Shown here one piece after another: positions 1 through 14,655 of a stretch of 64,000 nt of DNA. How positions within the stretch are numbered: position 1 is the stretch's first letter; the number at the start of each line of letters is the position of its first letter. Source of the DNA: Callipepla californica brunnescens. Its lineage: Eukaryota > Chordata > Aves > Galliformes > Odontophoridae. The stretch is from contig JALIRH010000003.1 of the NCBI GenBank assembly GCA_023055505.1, positions 33,420,842 through 33,484,841 of the forward strand. The letters run 5' to 3'. The position numbers were made by a program, and so were the translations under genes. The notes beneath the pieces are model-generated. The model was not told the origin of the DNA and did no database searches. It was given only the letters and a program-made list of their open reading frames with translations.

Positions 1-3000
1 CTAAAATCTCTTACCACCTTCATTTTAATAAAAAAAAAATAATGTTTTAAGACCAGTAAAATTAAAATGCACTTAAATTATGCTTATATAAAGTTATATG
101 TGCTGCTATATATCTTAGGAAGTATTTTATAGAGAGATTGGAATAAGTAGAAACTTACAGAAGTACAAGAGAAGGATGTGCTATGCATTTTAGCAAAGAG
201 AAAATTACTGTAGGAGCAGATGACTAAATTCTCTATTTGTAGCCACAAATAGTAAACTAGGACTAGAAAAAAAAGAAAAAATAAAGTAAATAAAAGAATA
301 ATAGGAAAGATTTCCAAAAATATGGTTTGAATTCTAGAAAATAGGAATTTCAAAAGAAATAAGCCTCCTCATGAGAGTTAGCAATCATTTAATCATTTAA
401 ATATGTCTATAAATCAAGTTATCTCCTTAACTCCTGATTTCCACAAGCATATATCTGGATAGCATTAATTTCAAACCCAGAAAACTTCTGTTTTAAAAAA
501 TAGATATGCATACATTCTCCTGAAATATTGTATATTTTATAATAGGAATGGCTTTCTGACTCATATTTAAATTGAATTAGGGGAAAAATATCCCTTCCCC
601 ATGAGGCTCTCTGTATTAAATATTGTGTATTACAGTGTCTACACTGAAAGGAATAAGTCAGTCAAAATAGGGAATTATGATCTTTAGCCATTTTATCACA
701 CATATTTCAATTGTTTTTGTACTCCTTCCTTCTTACCTATCTGTATGATATGTGAAAATAAGCCTTCTGATACCCTCAAGCTTACTTTAGAATTCCTAAT
801 TTACTGGATGAGAAATATTTTTATGCATGTCTTTTATTTGTTTTCAACATTTCATACTTCCCTGAAAAAATATAATTCAAGTTATATCTAATATTAATAA
901 GGACAAATGATTTTCTAAAAAATAAGACAACAGAGTGCAGTGTTATAGTTTAACATATAAATATCTTAGTTCAAAATTCCACATCATGATGATTTAAAAA
1001 TAAAGCCAGACCCTACAATTGTATTCACTGATAGTCCCAAAAACAGACATGAAAACACACAATGTAATAGAAGCATCAGAGTACTGAAAGCATCCAAGTC
1101 CAAGCTGCTAAGTACTAAAGAAATATTTGTCCTTCAAATGGCACATTAATAAATTGGGTTAAAAGAATGATGCTCAAAAATTCTATACTTTCAAGCTAAG
1201 TTTCGAAGGCTCTGTACTCTTACATTATAACTCTCTAACAGTTTCTAGGAGTACTCTCCACTACCAGACTGACTGGTGTGGCCCTGAATGAAATTTCCCC
1301 AAATGAGAGGACACAAAAATTCACTTTGAAATATTTTCGTATATAAATATTGAGATAATATCAATATCTCATGAGATCAGGCTATTTTCTGTTACAAGCC
1401 ACCTCTAAAAAGGGTTTGTAAGTCAAGTAAGTGTCATATATGTCTCCTTGATATTGTTTTCATATTTCAGAAGTTTATGGGATCTAGTTAGGAAACATAA
1501 AAAGTAACGTGGCTGTGAAGTATTCATATCCTGCACCTCACACATTTTAACTTCTCTACATCACCAGTATCTTTGAACTGCAGATGTGGTTCATATACAT
1601 GGTTTGGGCCTTGACTTCCTGCTTGCCACAGCCTAGTATGACATGTGCACACACAGGAATTGCCTACCCTAAATGGACTACACTACCAAACTTAGGTCTT
1701 AGTGTTAATGAATTATCATTTATGTTAGCTCAGATGAAAGTCACGTGGTTACAATAGTGGGTAATTGCATGCATACAAGAATGATTAAATTCCTAGATAA
1801 TGCTTACAGAGTACTGCCAAGGAAAAGTCTTCAGGAAGAATGAAGGAATTAATCAAGATTGTACAATTAACAAGCCATGTCTATTCTAGTTCTAATGCTT
1901 AGATACTACTCTTTAGGACTTTCTGTTCCCAAGCTCATCATGTAGCACTCACAAAGAACAACAAAACATCATTTGCTTCTAGATTTAGCAGTTTGCCTCT
2001 TACATAAGGATACTGATGGATGACTGGACTCTATAAACGACCTGGACATCTCTTTATAGGAAGTGGCAGCTGGTGTTAAATAGCTGCTTTGAAAAAAAAC
2101 CCTGTGCTGCCTTTGCAAGCAAGCAGCTCATATATTATTGTAGACAGGAATCATGCTTACGTTAACATATTAGGCAAGATACAGCTCTACCAGTGGTAAC
2201 TATATTTGCATTTGCGTATGTTACAATAAATTACTATTCAGATCAGGATAAAATCGAACACCAAAACCTCTTTATGAGCCCATCTATTTGACACTGGCAG
2301 GCAACCCTCAAGTAGTTGTACAGTATCTCTGTGGAAGGAGAACTCTGACCTGGAATCTCCTGGTGAGGTACCTCATGTTGATGTTTAATATACACATGAC
2401 CTGAGTCAAAACAAGAGGCACTTACTTATTTGAAAATCAAATAATGGATCACATAGATACAATAATATTAAGGGAAACACATCTTTCATCAAATTTATTT
2501 AAGTCAAAATTGAGAGCAAACTTGAATTTGCTTGTCCCTTGTTCCATTTTATTCTCGTGCTCTGGAGATAAAACAGAAAACCTCTTGACACACATCCTTT
2601 CATTGCAGGAAAAAATGGAGAAAAATAAAGGGGCAATTATTCCCAGAATTACTTTACAAACCTTAAATGAGGGATAGAGGTAAAATTTTTCTACAGTGTA
2701 TTGATAGATCAATAGCACACTAAGCCATCCTAAATCAATATTTTACTTTTAACATAACAGAAATAATAATCCTAAGAAAATACCTCTTGTACAAAAGAAA
2801 ATAGTAGTTCTCTTCTCTTAGACACTGTGGTCCAAGCGATATAGAAGAATTTAGAGTCATGTTTTCAAAGGTATTTGAATTGTCAGCAATTGCTCATTTT
2901 TACCTGTGAATTCTGGATAACAGTTTTTACAATAAATACTTGAGAATATAAATGTAAATGATAAGTAACAGCTGTTCTAAAAATATTTCCTTATTTTCTC

Positions 3001-4689
3001 TCTGAGCAAAGAACAATTTCATGATACCAGTAAATATTTAAAATTAGATTGCATGGAAGGAAAGAAAAATAAATGCCTGTCACAACACATAAATAATGTC
3101 AAGTCGTTTGAACTGAATGTTTCTGACATGTTATATATGTTCTCCACATCAGCAGTAGGTGTAAGTGTAAAACATAAAGCCTCATATTTCAAGATAACCT
3201 TTTATTTTAGAACTTTTCAATTTATTCAATCAGACTCTAAGTCATATGCTTCTTCTTTGACAGTAACAGACTCCTACAACTATGTGAGGATTTCAGATTT
3301 AATTCTTGTTTGTTTGTTTCTAAAGGCTTTTGTGCATGAGGACTTTGGGGAGAGGCTTACTAGCTTGAATGAATCTTAAATCAAACTCAGAAAACCCAGA
3401 AAAAATGCAGAATTATGTACCTATGTTCTTGTTTGGTTGGTTGGTTTTTTGAGGCAAAACCAAGGACTATGTCTCTTCTGGGGAAATTAGTGTACTCTTT
3501 AGCAAAGTTGTAGTAATACGCATATCTGCCTGCATTAAAAAAATCAAGCCAAGCTGCCATATCATAACTATGTCATAGCACATTCTCAGGCACACTTAAT
3601 AAAACCTTCAATTGTTTAAAGAAATAATGCACTCTGTATTTCTTAGCACAGATTTCACTGTGAATATGAAATCAATCCAGCTGTAAATATCCTCTATTAA
3701 GTATCATAACTGCATGGCCTTCTTGGATGGAGAAAAACGGAGATAGGACAGAGTTCGGGCTTCCTGTGATACAGTAAGTACAAAGTCAACACAACTGAGC
3801 AGAGCTGGGTGAAAAAACAGTCTGGAGATGAGGGCTCTCATCTGAGTGTTAGAACGAAAGAATGGCATGATGGTTAAGATTAAAATGTTCTTTGATCTCT
3901 CTTACAGTGGTAGATAGTGGACAACTGAAGATTTCTCAAAAGAGGTTTTGTGAATCAGTTCAGTGACTGTGAAGTTTTTGTTGAAATTTCCTAATGTTCC
4001 TTCCACTTTTCAGATTGCTTTTCCTTCAAATAAAGGGAACATTGATGATGACTATAAAAAAATCTGTTATAAATAGTAACTAAAAAAAGGAGTGATTATA
4101 GTTTCTGTAATTAGTAGGTTTAACAGTGTTATAAAATCTCTTTGAATTTATGAAAATTATGTCTGCTACAGTCTGTTGAATCTACAACTCTGGGTGCATT
4201 CTGGCATTTGTACATACTCCCAAATGATCTCTGACAGATTGTCATAGTTCTCAAAGTGTCTGTTAAATTGCACATTACAACTGTGATTTGTTCCTGTCTG
4301 TTCTCAGGTTTGTTACTACTACAGGTATGACTGTTACCTTGCTTTTGAAAGGTAAAAATATTAATGAATGTTACATAATTTTTTTTGTACTTGAGTTTAA
4401 GGCATTCTTACCTCCTCAGGTGGCATATCCACTGATAAGGTCTAATGACTTGTCTTAAGGTACATATTTACATCATCAGTTAATTAGTACAAATATTTAT
4501 TGCAAAAATCATTTTAAATGCGAAAAAAAAAGGTAACATAATAAAAGCAGAAATATTTCTTTATCAAGCTAAAACAAGAACAGAAGAACTTACAATTTGT
4601 AAGTATGATTGCCAAGAAAGTCAAAGGATTTCCTACAGCAATGAGAACTATTCTTTAGACTTAAAACTGTTTCATTGAAGACAAATTCG
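1..4689. other. AT-rich non-coding DNA, nothing recognised
   Basis: No gene, RNA gene or known repeat is recognised. The stretch is strongly AT-rich with many stop codons in all frames. The longest open frame is 108 codons (3053-3379, plus strand). It has no domain, signal peptide or codon pattern that I recognise, and an opposite-strand frame of similar size lies near 2449-2718, so both are probably chance. Short A or T runs occur throughout. Confidence 0.75.
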
Positions 4690-4825
4690 TAGAATCAGAA
4701 TTGTAGAATGATTTTGGATTGGGGACCTGAAAGATCATCCAAATCCAACTCCTCTGTTTTAGGCAGGGACACCTCCCACTAGGCCAAATCACTCAAAGCC
4801 CCATCCATCCCTGGACATTTTTGTG
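4690..4825 (-). mobile_element. CR1 LINE 3'-end fragment
   Basis: This is the 3' untranslated end of a CR1 retrotransposon, read here as its reverse complement. The diagnostic order is present: a degraded 'tagaatcagaattgtagaatg' start, then 'ttggggacctgaaagatcatcc', 'aaatccaactcctctg', 'ggcagggacacctcccacta' and 'caaagccccatccatcc'. CR1 copies are usually truncated at their 5' end, and only about 135 bp remain. Many substitutions from the remembered family pattern suggest an old insertion. There is no coding capacity. Confidence 0.85.
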
Positions 4826-5535
4826 AAATCTACTGGCTTTCACACTTGTCATTTTTGTTCACTGAAGAGCAAGACTGAAAGCTTTCTTCATTATTCATGT
4901 AAAAGATCTGCAGTGGTAATACAAAGGAAGCAATGGGGCCTCGATCAACACAGAAAAAGAGTGTGACCACATAGCATGTTACAAGTATAAAACACCCATT
5001 GTTACCAGTATCAGACAACTTGTGTGAGCTGATGGTGCCATCAGTTCCTTAATAACTACTAACAGTACACACACAATAGTATTTGAGGAAATGTTATTCA
5101 CAACCAACATAATAATTATATCTAGTAATTGGGTGAGAGTCCAAATTCAGTTCATTCTTGGGTTGGCCACTTAAACTTCTGGAGCTTGTGTTCTCAAAGA
5201 CAACAGCTCCTATGTAGACATCACAGCTTTCTGATTAGCTATACTCTGATCACTCAGAAAGTACAGACATTCAAAGAAAAAAATTCACCCCGGTTGATGG
5301 AAACTCAACATTTCTGTGTATACCTATATACTTTTCAGAACTCAGCAAGGAAATATGGTATATTTTCATTAATAATTGACATATATTCTCTTAACTGTCT
5401 CCAAGGGAAGGTGGATAAGAATGCCAGTAAGTGGAAAATAGTGTTAAAGGAATGGTTACCAGTGGGTCATTATCAAAGTAAAAGGTTGTGCTCTTTGGTG
5501 TGTTCACAGTCAAGATTTTCACTCATTATGCAATC

Positions 5536-5557
5536 TTTATTTATTTATTTATTTATT
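5536..5557. repeat. (TTTA) microsatellite
   Basis: About five and a half perfect copies of TTTA in tandem. Copy number is low and the repeat has no evident function. Confidence 0.9.
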
Positions 5558-6096
5558 GAAACAGAAGCAAAGTAGAAGTCATGCAGAGGACATGACCAGT
5601 GCAATATCTTGTTTTAGATATCTCTTTCCTAACCTACAGCTATATTTGCTTCAGATATTAAGATCTGGTCAGTATTACTTAGCAGTACCTTGATGGAAAT
5701 GATTTCAATTTAAATCACGTTTATATTCATTTGAAACAAATTTTACTTTAATCGAAATTAATGTAATTATATTTTAATGGAAAAAAATTGACTAGCACAC
5801 TGCAGGATCTATGAGGGAGTATGAAAATGATGGTGGTTCATAAACTAGGTATGTATCAATTGATGCATGTTCTGAAAAGTAAAGACAGTAAAGATGATGA
5901 AATGCTAGGGTGGATAGGGAATGATATAAAATATTCTTGTGAGTAATGGAATAACAAATAGATGAAATAAGAATCTGGTGAGAAATGATTTGGGCACTGT
6001 CTAAACAATGAAATAGATGATTACTGAATCAATTCTGCTTTCTGTGTTCTTACACTTACTTTGCAGAAGGAAATAAACCTATTACTTTTATTAACA

Positions 6097-6140
6097 TTAA
6101 ATAAAATAAACAATAAAATAAACAAACAAACAAAAAAAAA
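6097..6140. repeat. A-rich AAAT/AAAC low-complexity tract
   Basis: A run of AAAT-, AAAC- and CAAA-type units ends in nine consecutive A. It could be a decayed poly-A-like tract, but no transposon body is recognised on either side. Confidence 0.7.
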
Positions 6141-9100
6141 CACCCTGCTGTTGTTTTCCAAAACTGGTGGAAACACAAATTCATGTTAATGGAATAACAG
6201 TGGTGTTCTATCAGTTCTGTTCCTAGGTATATTGACTTGAAGATAGAACCTGCTTTTATTTGTCCTAATGATTGGCAGAGCAGAAGTAAATTAAACCTGA
6301 TGGAAACAAGTTTACTTTATTGACGTCAGTGGATCCAGATATATGCACCATAGTTCTAAAACAGGCACTGAGAATGTGTGTGATTTGATTTTCTTAATTA
6401 AAAAAAAAATCATTAACAGTTCCAAGGGGACAAGCCCACCCTATCATTGTTCTCAGGGTTAACCCACCCATCCATTCTCCTTTCTGATCTCAATTGTTCT
6501 ATTTTAACTTCCTTATCTTCTGTATTTCCTTCTTGAATTATAGTATTTATTTTAAAATATAAAAGCTAATAAACTATGCCAGAAACTTAACGTTCAAAAT
6601 TAGAGATTACAGGTGATTATAATGTTATCTTGTTATTTAACAGTTAGCAAGTATTTTGTAATTACTAGAGAAAAATTCATTAAGTGATTGAATTGATTAA
6701 GCCAATAATAAAGAAAATCAATAGGTTGTAAATGAAAATATTAACAATTTTTACATAAAAAAATCAGTATTGATATTTTAATAAAATACAGAATAAAAGT
6801 GAGTATTACACTCTGGTATGCTTTTTCTTCATAACATGGAATTAGTTGGTAATACACGTTCTCAGGTATTTCCAAGTATAGTAAATACAAAATGAACATA
6901 AAACCTCGCATTATTAATAATGGGATCATTGTATATAACAAACAAAAAAAAAAAACACGTTCATTTGATTTTAGCTTTTTGAATATATTCCATCAACTGT
7001 GGTTTGTAAACAATTGCAACTGAGCCATACTGACTGAATTGTCTCTACCATATTTCAACAGTTACAGTGTACTGTGCTTTTGCTAAGTAAACTATTTTAC
7101 TCATACAATCACCGTAGGTCTACATTTGTAGTGGGTTAAGATGGTGCATATGGTCTGATTTGATGGCTTATCTAGCAAGCAAAATCAGTTTTTACACTGC
7201 AAGGTGGAGCTGTAGAAAACATTATATTTATAATTAACAGTTAATACACACCCACTGAGCTCAAAACAATGATTTAACTAGTGTAGAACAATGACCAATG
7301 AACACTGAGACATGACCAATGTGGAACTTGTTACAAAGAATCTGCATCACTATCATTGTAAGGATTGCCACCACTGGAAGCTGGCCAAAATGCTACAAAG
7401 CCCAACAGACTCCTGTCTTCTCTGCACTGGTTGGAGATCTATCTCTTTTGGTGACAGTAGTTTGTTATTATGGATAATAATTAACAACAACATCTTTTTA
7501 AAGGAAGTATCATCCTTACATGAACAAAGACAACATCATTTGATCACAGACTTTAAAAGAATCCCCATGTGTAGTGGTGAATGGCACGAAATTTAAAATG
7601 TAAGTTACCAAAATGTATGTCTTCTATGCTTTGAATCAGCAATGTAATATTTGCACATTTCATTCCTTTTGGTTTTCTGCATCTTTCATCATACCTGAGG
7701 AATCAGTTACTCTAAATACAGGAAAATGACATGAGCAATGCCCTTATAGAACAATCAGGAATTTTTTTTAAATTTCCTAATGGCAACCACTGTCTTTTGT
7801 TATGGATAATTAGACAGACTTAATATGAGAAACTTAATACAATCACCGGTTGTTATAAAGTGTCGTGCTATAGTAGTCTGCATGGTAACACATGTATCAC
7901 ATAACTTTAAAACAGTGCCTCTAGAACACCATGCTGTATAGATCCTTAGATCTTTGGAGTCTTTGGAGAAAAAAAGAGAGAAATGAGACAGGGAGAAGAG
8001 GCAGGGATTGAAAGATTGCAAGTGATGATAGAGGAAAAACTAGAATACAGTCTATTAAGAAGGAAAGAAAAAAAAGAATCACTGGAGATATTGAGTATAA
8101 ATAGACAGTACCTGTAATGACTTGCAGATATTTGCCAAGATTCATGGTATTGCAGTAATGAGAAATATTTGCTCTCTACAGATATTTATGCAAAATGTCA
8201 CAGTATGTTCTGGAAAATTCATTGCCAGTATTTTGTTCGTATCTGTTAACATACAATGTGCTAATTAAAAACAATAAATATGGAGACTGATATTGTGTAA
8301 TTTCATAAAATTTCTTGGAGGCAGCATCTGAAATGCGTGCAATAAGTTAAAGGTTTTCCACCAAATGCTTCTTCTGACAGTTAGGCCACGGGAACTGTAA
8401 TTCAGAAGGTATGCTCCAATCAACATCTGGTTACCTATAAGAAAATATTGAGATAGACATAGAAAAAGAGATAGACAGAAAGCCATCAAACTTTTTATCA
8501 GCAAATATTGAGAGAAACTTACTGTGAAGAGAACAATGGTTCTCTATCTGCAGAACTCACTGGGATGTGAAAGAATTAAATTAAAGGTCCTCATTTGAAT
8601 TAATAAGTTTGATTTTCCTTGTTTAACCATTCTAAACAAATCCAGAGACTTCTGTTTTGCACAGGAGCTGAACTTTTCTTAATAATAATACAGATCTGCA
8701 TACTGTAATGAAATGCCATTTTATCTTTTTTATCCGAACACCCATAGATGTATAAAAGTTAAATCTTAACTTTTCTTCACAAAACTTGTAAATCCTTTAA
8801 GACCAGAATGGATGTTTCCTTATCCTTGCCTGGCTTGATTGGGTACAAAAGATACCAAACAGCTTCTAGTTTAATGAATGTTATTCTACTCTTTCTTTCA
8901 AAACTTCTGAAGCTCATCTCAGATTCCACCCCTTGAAAAAAGTATTTTCTAATCAGTGCCAGCCTGGCCCACTTTACTAAAGCTGGTGACTTTCTTGATT
9001 TTCTTGTAGAAGCTTCTGAAACTTTTATGAAGTTTAACTTCTTCCATCGACACAATACTTGTTCTCCTTTGAAAGAGAGTCCATTAAGAACCTGGAAAAG

Positions 9101-10019
9101 CCTCTAGACTGCTTAATGAACACAGAAACATGCAAGTTTCATGAAATGCCTTTATTCACTACACATCGTCCTAGCAAAGATGTTAACAGTATATTTTGAA
9201 TTTTTTTTTTTTTTAAGTGGTGATATGCACTAGTTCTCTTCATCACATGGGAACAATTTATGCAATGTGCCATAACACAAGAGAATATGAATGGTAGTAA
9301 AATATAAAAATAAAAATATTAGTTAAGTAAGTGGTTGCCCTTTCAGTGAAACTGACTCAACAAGGTATCATTTCTTGGAGACGTTCATATCTTATCTCAA
9401 AAATTGTGTTGGTTCCTGGGAACCAGCAACTTGCTGCACATTACAACTTAATCTCTTTATACTAATATGTTATTCTGTATGTGTATACAGCATATTGCAA
9501 CTCCTTTCCACCAAACTATTTCATCAAAATTAGTCTCTTTGTGTTCTTTCTTTATGGGAGAACACGATAGTGGGACCAGATATTTATTTGTGTACATTCT
9601 CCATAAATAAAAGGAATTATGTAAAACTGATTTCTCTGAATGCAGCAGGAATCAAAAAAGAAATGTCTACTCCGTTGTCTGTTATTTTATACTACACACT
9701 ATTCAAAGATGTTGAGCTTAATTTCAGTTCATACTATAACTTCATTCTTTTCAAAGTTCACTGATTTTTACTGTTTTTGAAAGGGCTGTCTCTGCTGTTT
9801 TCCTCAGACATAAGCATACTGCTGCAATCTAATCAATATCTTACCCCACCTCTGTTATCAGACCACAGGCTTCCCTTATGACATGTCCTTACAGTACCAT
9901 ACATAATCCAACTGTATTGTTTTGGGATAGTATTTCACAGGAAATGTGAATTTCTAATTTCTCTTACTGAATAGCTACCAAATGCAGTTTTCATGAGGTT
10001 TTCTCATACTTTAAGCATG

Positions 10020-10039
10020 TTTTTTTTTTTTTTTTTTTT
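10020..10039. repeat. T20 homopolymer
   Basis: Twenty consecutive T residues. Avian CR1 elements do not end in poly-A, so this is not a CR1 tail. No other retroelement body is recognised beside it. Confidence 0.9.
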
Positions 10040-13000
10040 AATAGGTTCACCTCTTCTACTAAAAAATTCTAAGGAGTTGTTCTATCTTTAACATTTTATC
10101 ACTATGTTCAATTTTCAGAACAGAAAATTGATTGCAAATATCCTATACACTGCTATTTTGAGGAGACATTCAGTAACACATCCCATTGGTGAAGCTGAAC
10201 TTGGTGGTTGACTGAAATCATCTACTTCATCCTTGAAAGATTGGCAGTCATTGCACAGAAGAAGATGGTGAGGGAGATCCCAGAGGCACTGAAGGCCTGT
10301 TCATTTCTGCTGAAACAAATGGAGAAGTTGAATATCTGAAAGGCAGAGCAGAGGTAAGATTTTTTTCATTTCCCTGACTGAATGTGATATTCACCTTCAG
10401 AAATGCTAGACATGTTAGAGTTTTGCCTACTCAGAATCACAGCAATATGAATCTTGATACAACTACCTCTTCCTGAACCATCTCAGGAATTTCAAACTTG
10501 AAAATGACTAAGCTGGATGTAAATGAATGTGCCGAAAAACTAAAAAAAAGTCATTTATAGGCAGCATCAGCATAACTTGAATCTTGATTAATGTTGAAGT
10601 ATATTTCTGATGAAATAATTTACTGAATGACACATTAAGATCAGATAAATATATGGTGATCATTACACCAACATATAGTCTTAAACTCCTTTTAAGCCAT
10701 TATTTCTGAATTGCTACTTGTAATAAGGTAATTTATATGTCTCAAATGTATCTGCCTGTCTCTGGTTTAGTATAATCAAAAGTATGATTTTTGAAGCCAA
10801 AGAAGAAATAACTGCATAGACATGTGCTAAGAGAATATGAGAAGGAGTGGAATTGCCAAGTATAGCTTTCATCCCTGTTTCTTCTCCATTTCAATTTTGG
10901 CCTTGGAAAAAATGTTTATTTTCAGATTATTTCCTGAGAAGACTTGAATTAATATAATGTCATAATCTTTTCCTGGTGTTACTGTTTAAATTTGCAGTAA
11001 ACTTAACAGAATATGTTCACAACAGCAGATTATCTTACCCTAAATATTTTGTGCAAAATCATTGATGTCATGTCATAACTTACTCCACAACAGCAGATTT
11101 GCCTTGTCTTGATAAGTCATACCCCATGAATATGATAACTCCTACAAAATAAATTCTCCCTTTTTATATCAGTAATCTTTTTCACAAGGCTCCTCATCTT
11201 GCTGGCAAGAAAGGTGTAAATTACAGCTCATTAAGCCTTATGTTGTCCATGTGGATCATTCTGGAATTAATTTATTCCTTTCATCAAAGACATACTCCAG
11301 AGTGGTAACATCTACTGTGCCACTCCATCTATAGCTGGGCATCCAACATACTGGGGATTTTTTTCAGTTTTAACAGAACGTTCCTGTTCCCCCCTCTAAG
11401 AGCACCTTTTTTAAAACTACAGTGCTTGTAAAGTGGATATGCAGCAGTGCAGTTTCCAAGACTTACGTGTTGTGGGTCAGAGAAAAAGAGGGTCAGAGAT
11501 TTTACAAAGCTTTACTGTCATTCCTAGCTCTTAATTCTCTCTAGTGCTTTTTAATTTACATGTAAATATTGCAGGAACTGTTGTTGAAAAAAAGATATGA
11601 AGTAAATAATATTTTAATTCAGTCTGAATTTAGAAGAGGTTATGGGAATTCATGTACTTAACATACATGTATTAATGTTGGTAGCTTGATGTTAATGTTA
11701 TATGGAATACTTCCAGTGAAGTTGAAACTAGCTTTTTGACACATCCAGAATTGCAGGAAACCTCTTAATGAATAATTACTTCTACAGAATTATTTACATT
11801 CAGAAGTTTTAACCAAATCTAACACTAGCTTTAAGTAGAACCACATTCATCTTAACATGCTGTTAAAGTGGATATAAATCCTAATCTACCTTTGTTGTGT
11901 AACCTAATGAAATCTATTAAGGAAATAGTTCTTTTAATAACAAGACTCCAGGAAACAGAGAGCTCAATCACACATAAAGAGACAATAAGATTACTGTTAA
12001 TACACATTTAACCTCTTAATAGCTCACTCTGTTTAGCAAGTGAAGCAGAAGGGTCAGTGTGGCTCCAGTTCACATACCTCTGAGCAGCTGTCAGAACAAG
12101 AATATCAGAGAAACCATGCACCATGGGTCCATCTGAGCAGAGATGTTTGACTTTACAGACTAAGCAGCTATAAACAGTTTGTATGGTTTGATCAATCTTA
12201 ACTAACTCAGTAGTTCCAGTAATTCAACACTTCTGCCTGAATTACAATCCCCTAAGATTTCTTCTTCTATCTTTATCCACACACAGTGTAAAATGTATTT
12301 ATTTATTCCATACCTATCCCCCCCACATCTTATTAAATTTCTCTTTTTTTTTCTGAGTCAATGGCATTCATAAACATCATTTTTCTAATGAACATAACAA
12401 TTTTTAAAGGAAAAAAAATGGATTCAATTTCAGTATTTATTCTAATTCTTTTTGTGGTTCAAAACATCTGTCAGTGTAATCAGGTTGATATATGGTGTGA
12501 TTATTCTATTATTGAAGAAATTCTTATTTATTTCACCATAAAGGTGGTGGTACTGTACCTTACTAAGTAAATAATTCCTTTCTTAATACTGATCTTAAAT
12601 TGTTTATTTTTGAAAAGAAGTAAGAGATTGAAAGTTTACAAACTATTGATTTGTTTTACAACAGGTTTATAATTTGCTGCTGGCAAACAAGAGACTCTTT
12701 AAAATATAAATGATAGATTAGTGTGAGAAAATATTGATAATCTGGAGCTTTTGGACCTCTGACATCTTTAAATCACAGGAATAAGCTTTCTATTAGGACC
12801 GATAGCACCTTTCACTTCTGATTTTGTGTCACAAAAATAATTTCTCTGTGGATTCCTTCACATGTCTTAGCCAGTTGAAAATGCTAGACTTGTACATTTA
12901 TTTCCCAACTGTCAGAAGGTTTTGCTCAGTGTTTCATTCTAAAGATTACTATGGATTTACAGAACCGCTGTTTTTCAGAAGACTTTGTTAGATTCAGAGG

Positions 13001-14655
13001 TTGGTTCTTACAGTATTTTTGGGTTCTTTATTTTGTTTCATGTTTCAGGTAACCTGGTTAAATTACTGGCATCTCATAAAAGCAAACAATTTTTTAATCT
13101 CCATCTAATTTAGTATCTGACTGGTAGCTGGCTGGTGAATAGCCAGGAAGCACAGTTTACAATCTCACTAAGAAAACAAAAACAAAACAAAAGACATATT
13201 TTATATCTGAGAGAAGTTCATACTGATTTTTAAAACTTTTAAATGCACCTGCACAACTCAGAACTTCAAAATTACTTCCTGGAAAAGACAGCATTCACTA
13301 AATGTACCCAGGGACATCACAAATCAAATGTTAAACAAGATTATGCATCATTCTTTCTTGTATCATGTTCCTCCCATATTTTGTTGAAGACATTTATATT
13401 TAGTTAACCCTGGTTATTCAAGCCACATTAGACTGGTGGCATTCTCACTATATCTTTTAAGCCATAAAGCTCCAAAAACATTATAAATTACAGTTAAGTT
13501 GGAAAGTAATGCCTAAGAGGCAATTTCCATCTTCCTTATATAACGGCTGCTGATTTTGAACATGCTTATTCAAAATATAGCCACCTTTGCAGATGGACAT
13601 CTTGGCTACTTGCACTGGATGCTTAGAACATTTAAAGGGCTTTTCCTGGGACTCGCTTTGATTCATCTCCCCCATCCTGCACCAGATCTTCGTGGTGTCC
13701 CCTCCATACTTTTGTAGCCTCCACACCACATGTGGTCCCCCAAAGAACAATACCAGGGACATGAAACCTCACGCTGCTGCAAGGGCACTTCATGCATCCT
13801 GTTGTTGTGTCTCCTAATTGAGATTTCAACACTGAAATAAGGTCTAGGGAACATTAAGGAAACATAATATTAGCTGAAATACTACAATATTTTAATAAAG
13901 AAGTTTGGAGGTCAACTGTTTCTTCAACTGACGGAGTTCAGTCATTAGCATAACACCTCTCCACAGCCTCCAGGAGCAGTGCCAGCAAACTCCTGCAACT
14001 TATCTTTTTCAAGGTGTCATATGGGCTGCAAGAGTCTTGGCTTTATGACAAACACTGACTGCCTCTGTGTCCACAAAGAACAGCAAAAGCCAATCATGTG
14101 CTGTTTGTGCAATCAAAAGGGAGAGATAAGATCAAAAGCACATAGAAAAGAACAAAGTAAAATTAAGCTTTGGTTAAAAATTAAATAATTATATATACCT
14201 GGTAAAAATGTATGAACAAACATATATACTATGTAATAAAATAACTAGGTAAGCTGAAAAAGCTTAGCCTTTAAAAAACAACCAAGAACACATGTAGATT
14301 AATCTTAAGCACAGGATTTTTTTCTGTATCACACAACTATGGCTCCCAACTTTAACTTCTTCATGGCTGATCCTTTCATCTCAACTCAGGGCATACTCCT
14401 GAGGGGAAAATATTTACCTTACCTTTATCTGAACGAATAGTCACAAAAGTTACAATGTTCTCATGGCAATAGTGTCAAGTAAAGGACTTTGTTTAAAAAA
14501 TTAAGCAGAAGTATTCATGTTGTAATGCTGCTATACTCCTCCTGTGAAGAAAAATAAAGTTCCCATTACCCAACACAATTAAAATAGCAAAATGCCTCAA
14601 AAAGCATTCCAGTGAATGTTTCCATATTTTGAAAAAAGTATTTACTAAACACTAT

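Larger units (their letters stand above)
4826..14655. other. AT-rich non-coding DNA with simple repeats
   Basis: About 9.8 kb without a recognised gene or transposon. It holds short simple repeats (TTTA near 5.54 kb, A-rich AAAT/AAAC near 6.1 kb, T14 at 9201-9214, T20 at 10020-10039) and one possible small exon at 10259-10353, described under findings. A minus-strand frame of 92 codons (8777-9055) and one of 93 codons (13481-13762) are in slightly GC-richer DNA. They match nothing I know and lack splice or promoter support. Confidence 0.65.

Noticed and set aside
5129..5575. A 148-codon plus-strand frame, one of the longest in the window
   Set aside because: It has no recognisable domain and ends in a TTTA microsatellite. 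The residue mix (frequent S, L, Y, C, Q) fits translated AT-rich DNA, and no splice or promoter context is seen.
8777..9055. A 92-codon minus-strand frame with an unusually protein-like composition
   Set aside because: I could not match it to any family, and it has no convincing splice signals or start context. It may merit a search but does not support a gene call.
9405..9430. Hairpin around ggttcc-tg-ggaacc, considered as a small RNA or tRNA arm
   Set aside because: The stem is only about ten pairs with a two-base loop. No tRNA A/B boxes or precursor-length miRNA hairpin surround it.
13495..13520. 'ggaaagtaatgcct' resembling a mariner terminal repeat
   Set aside because: The downstream sequence does not match mariner transposase or the opposite terminal repeat, so the resemblance is too short to call.
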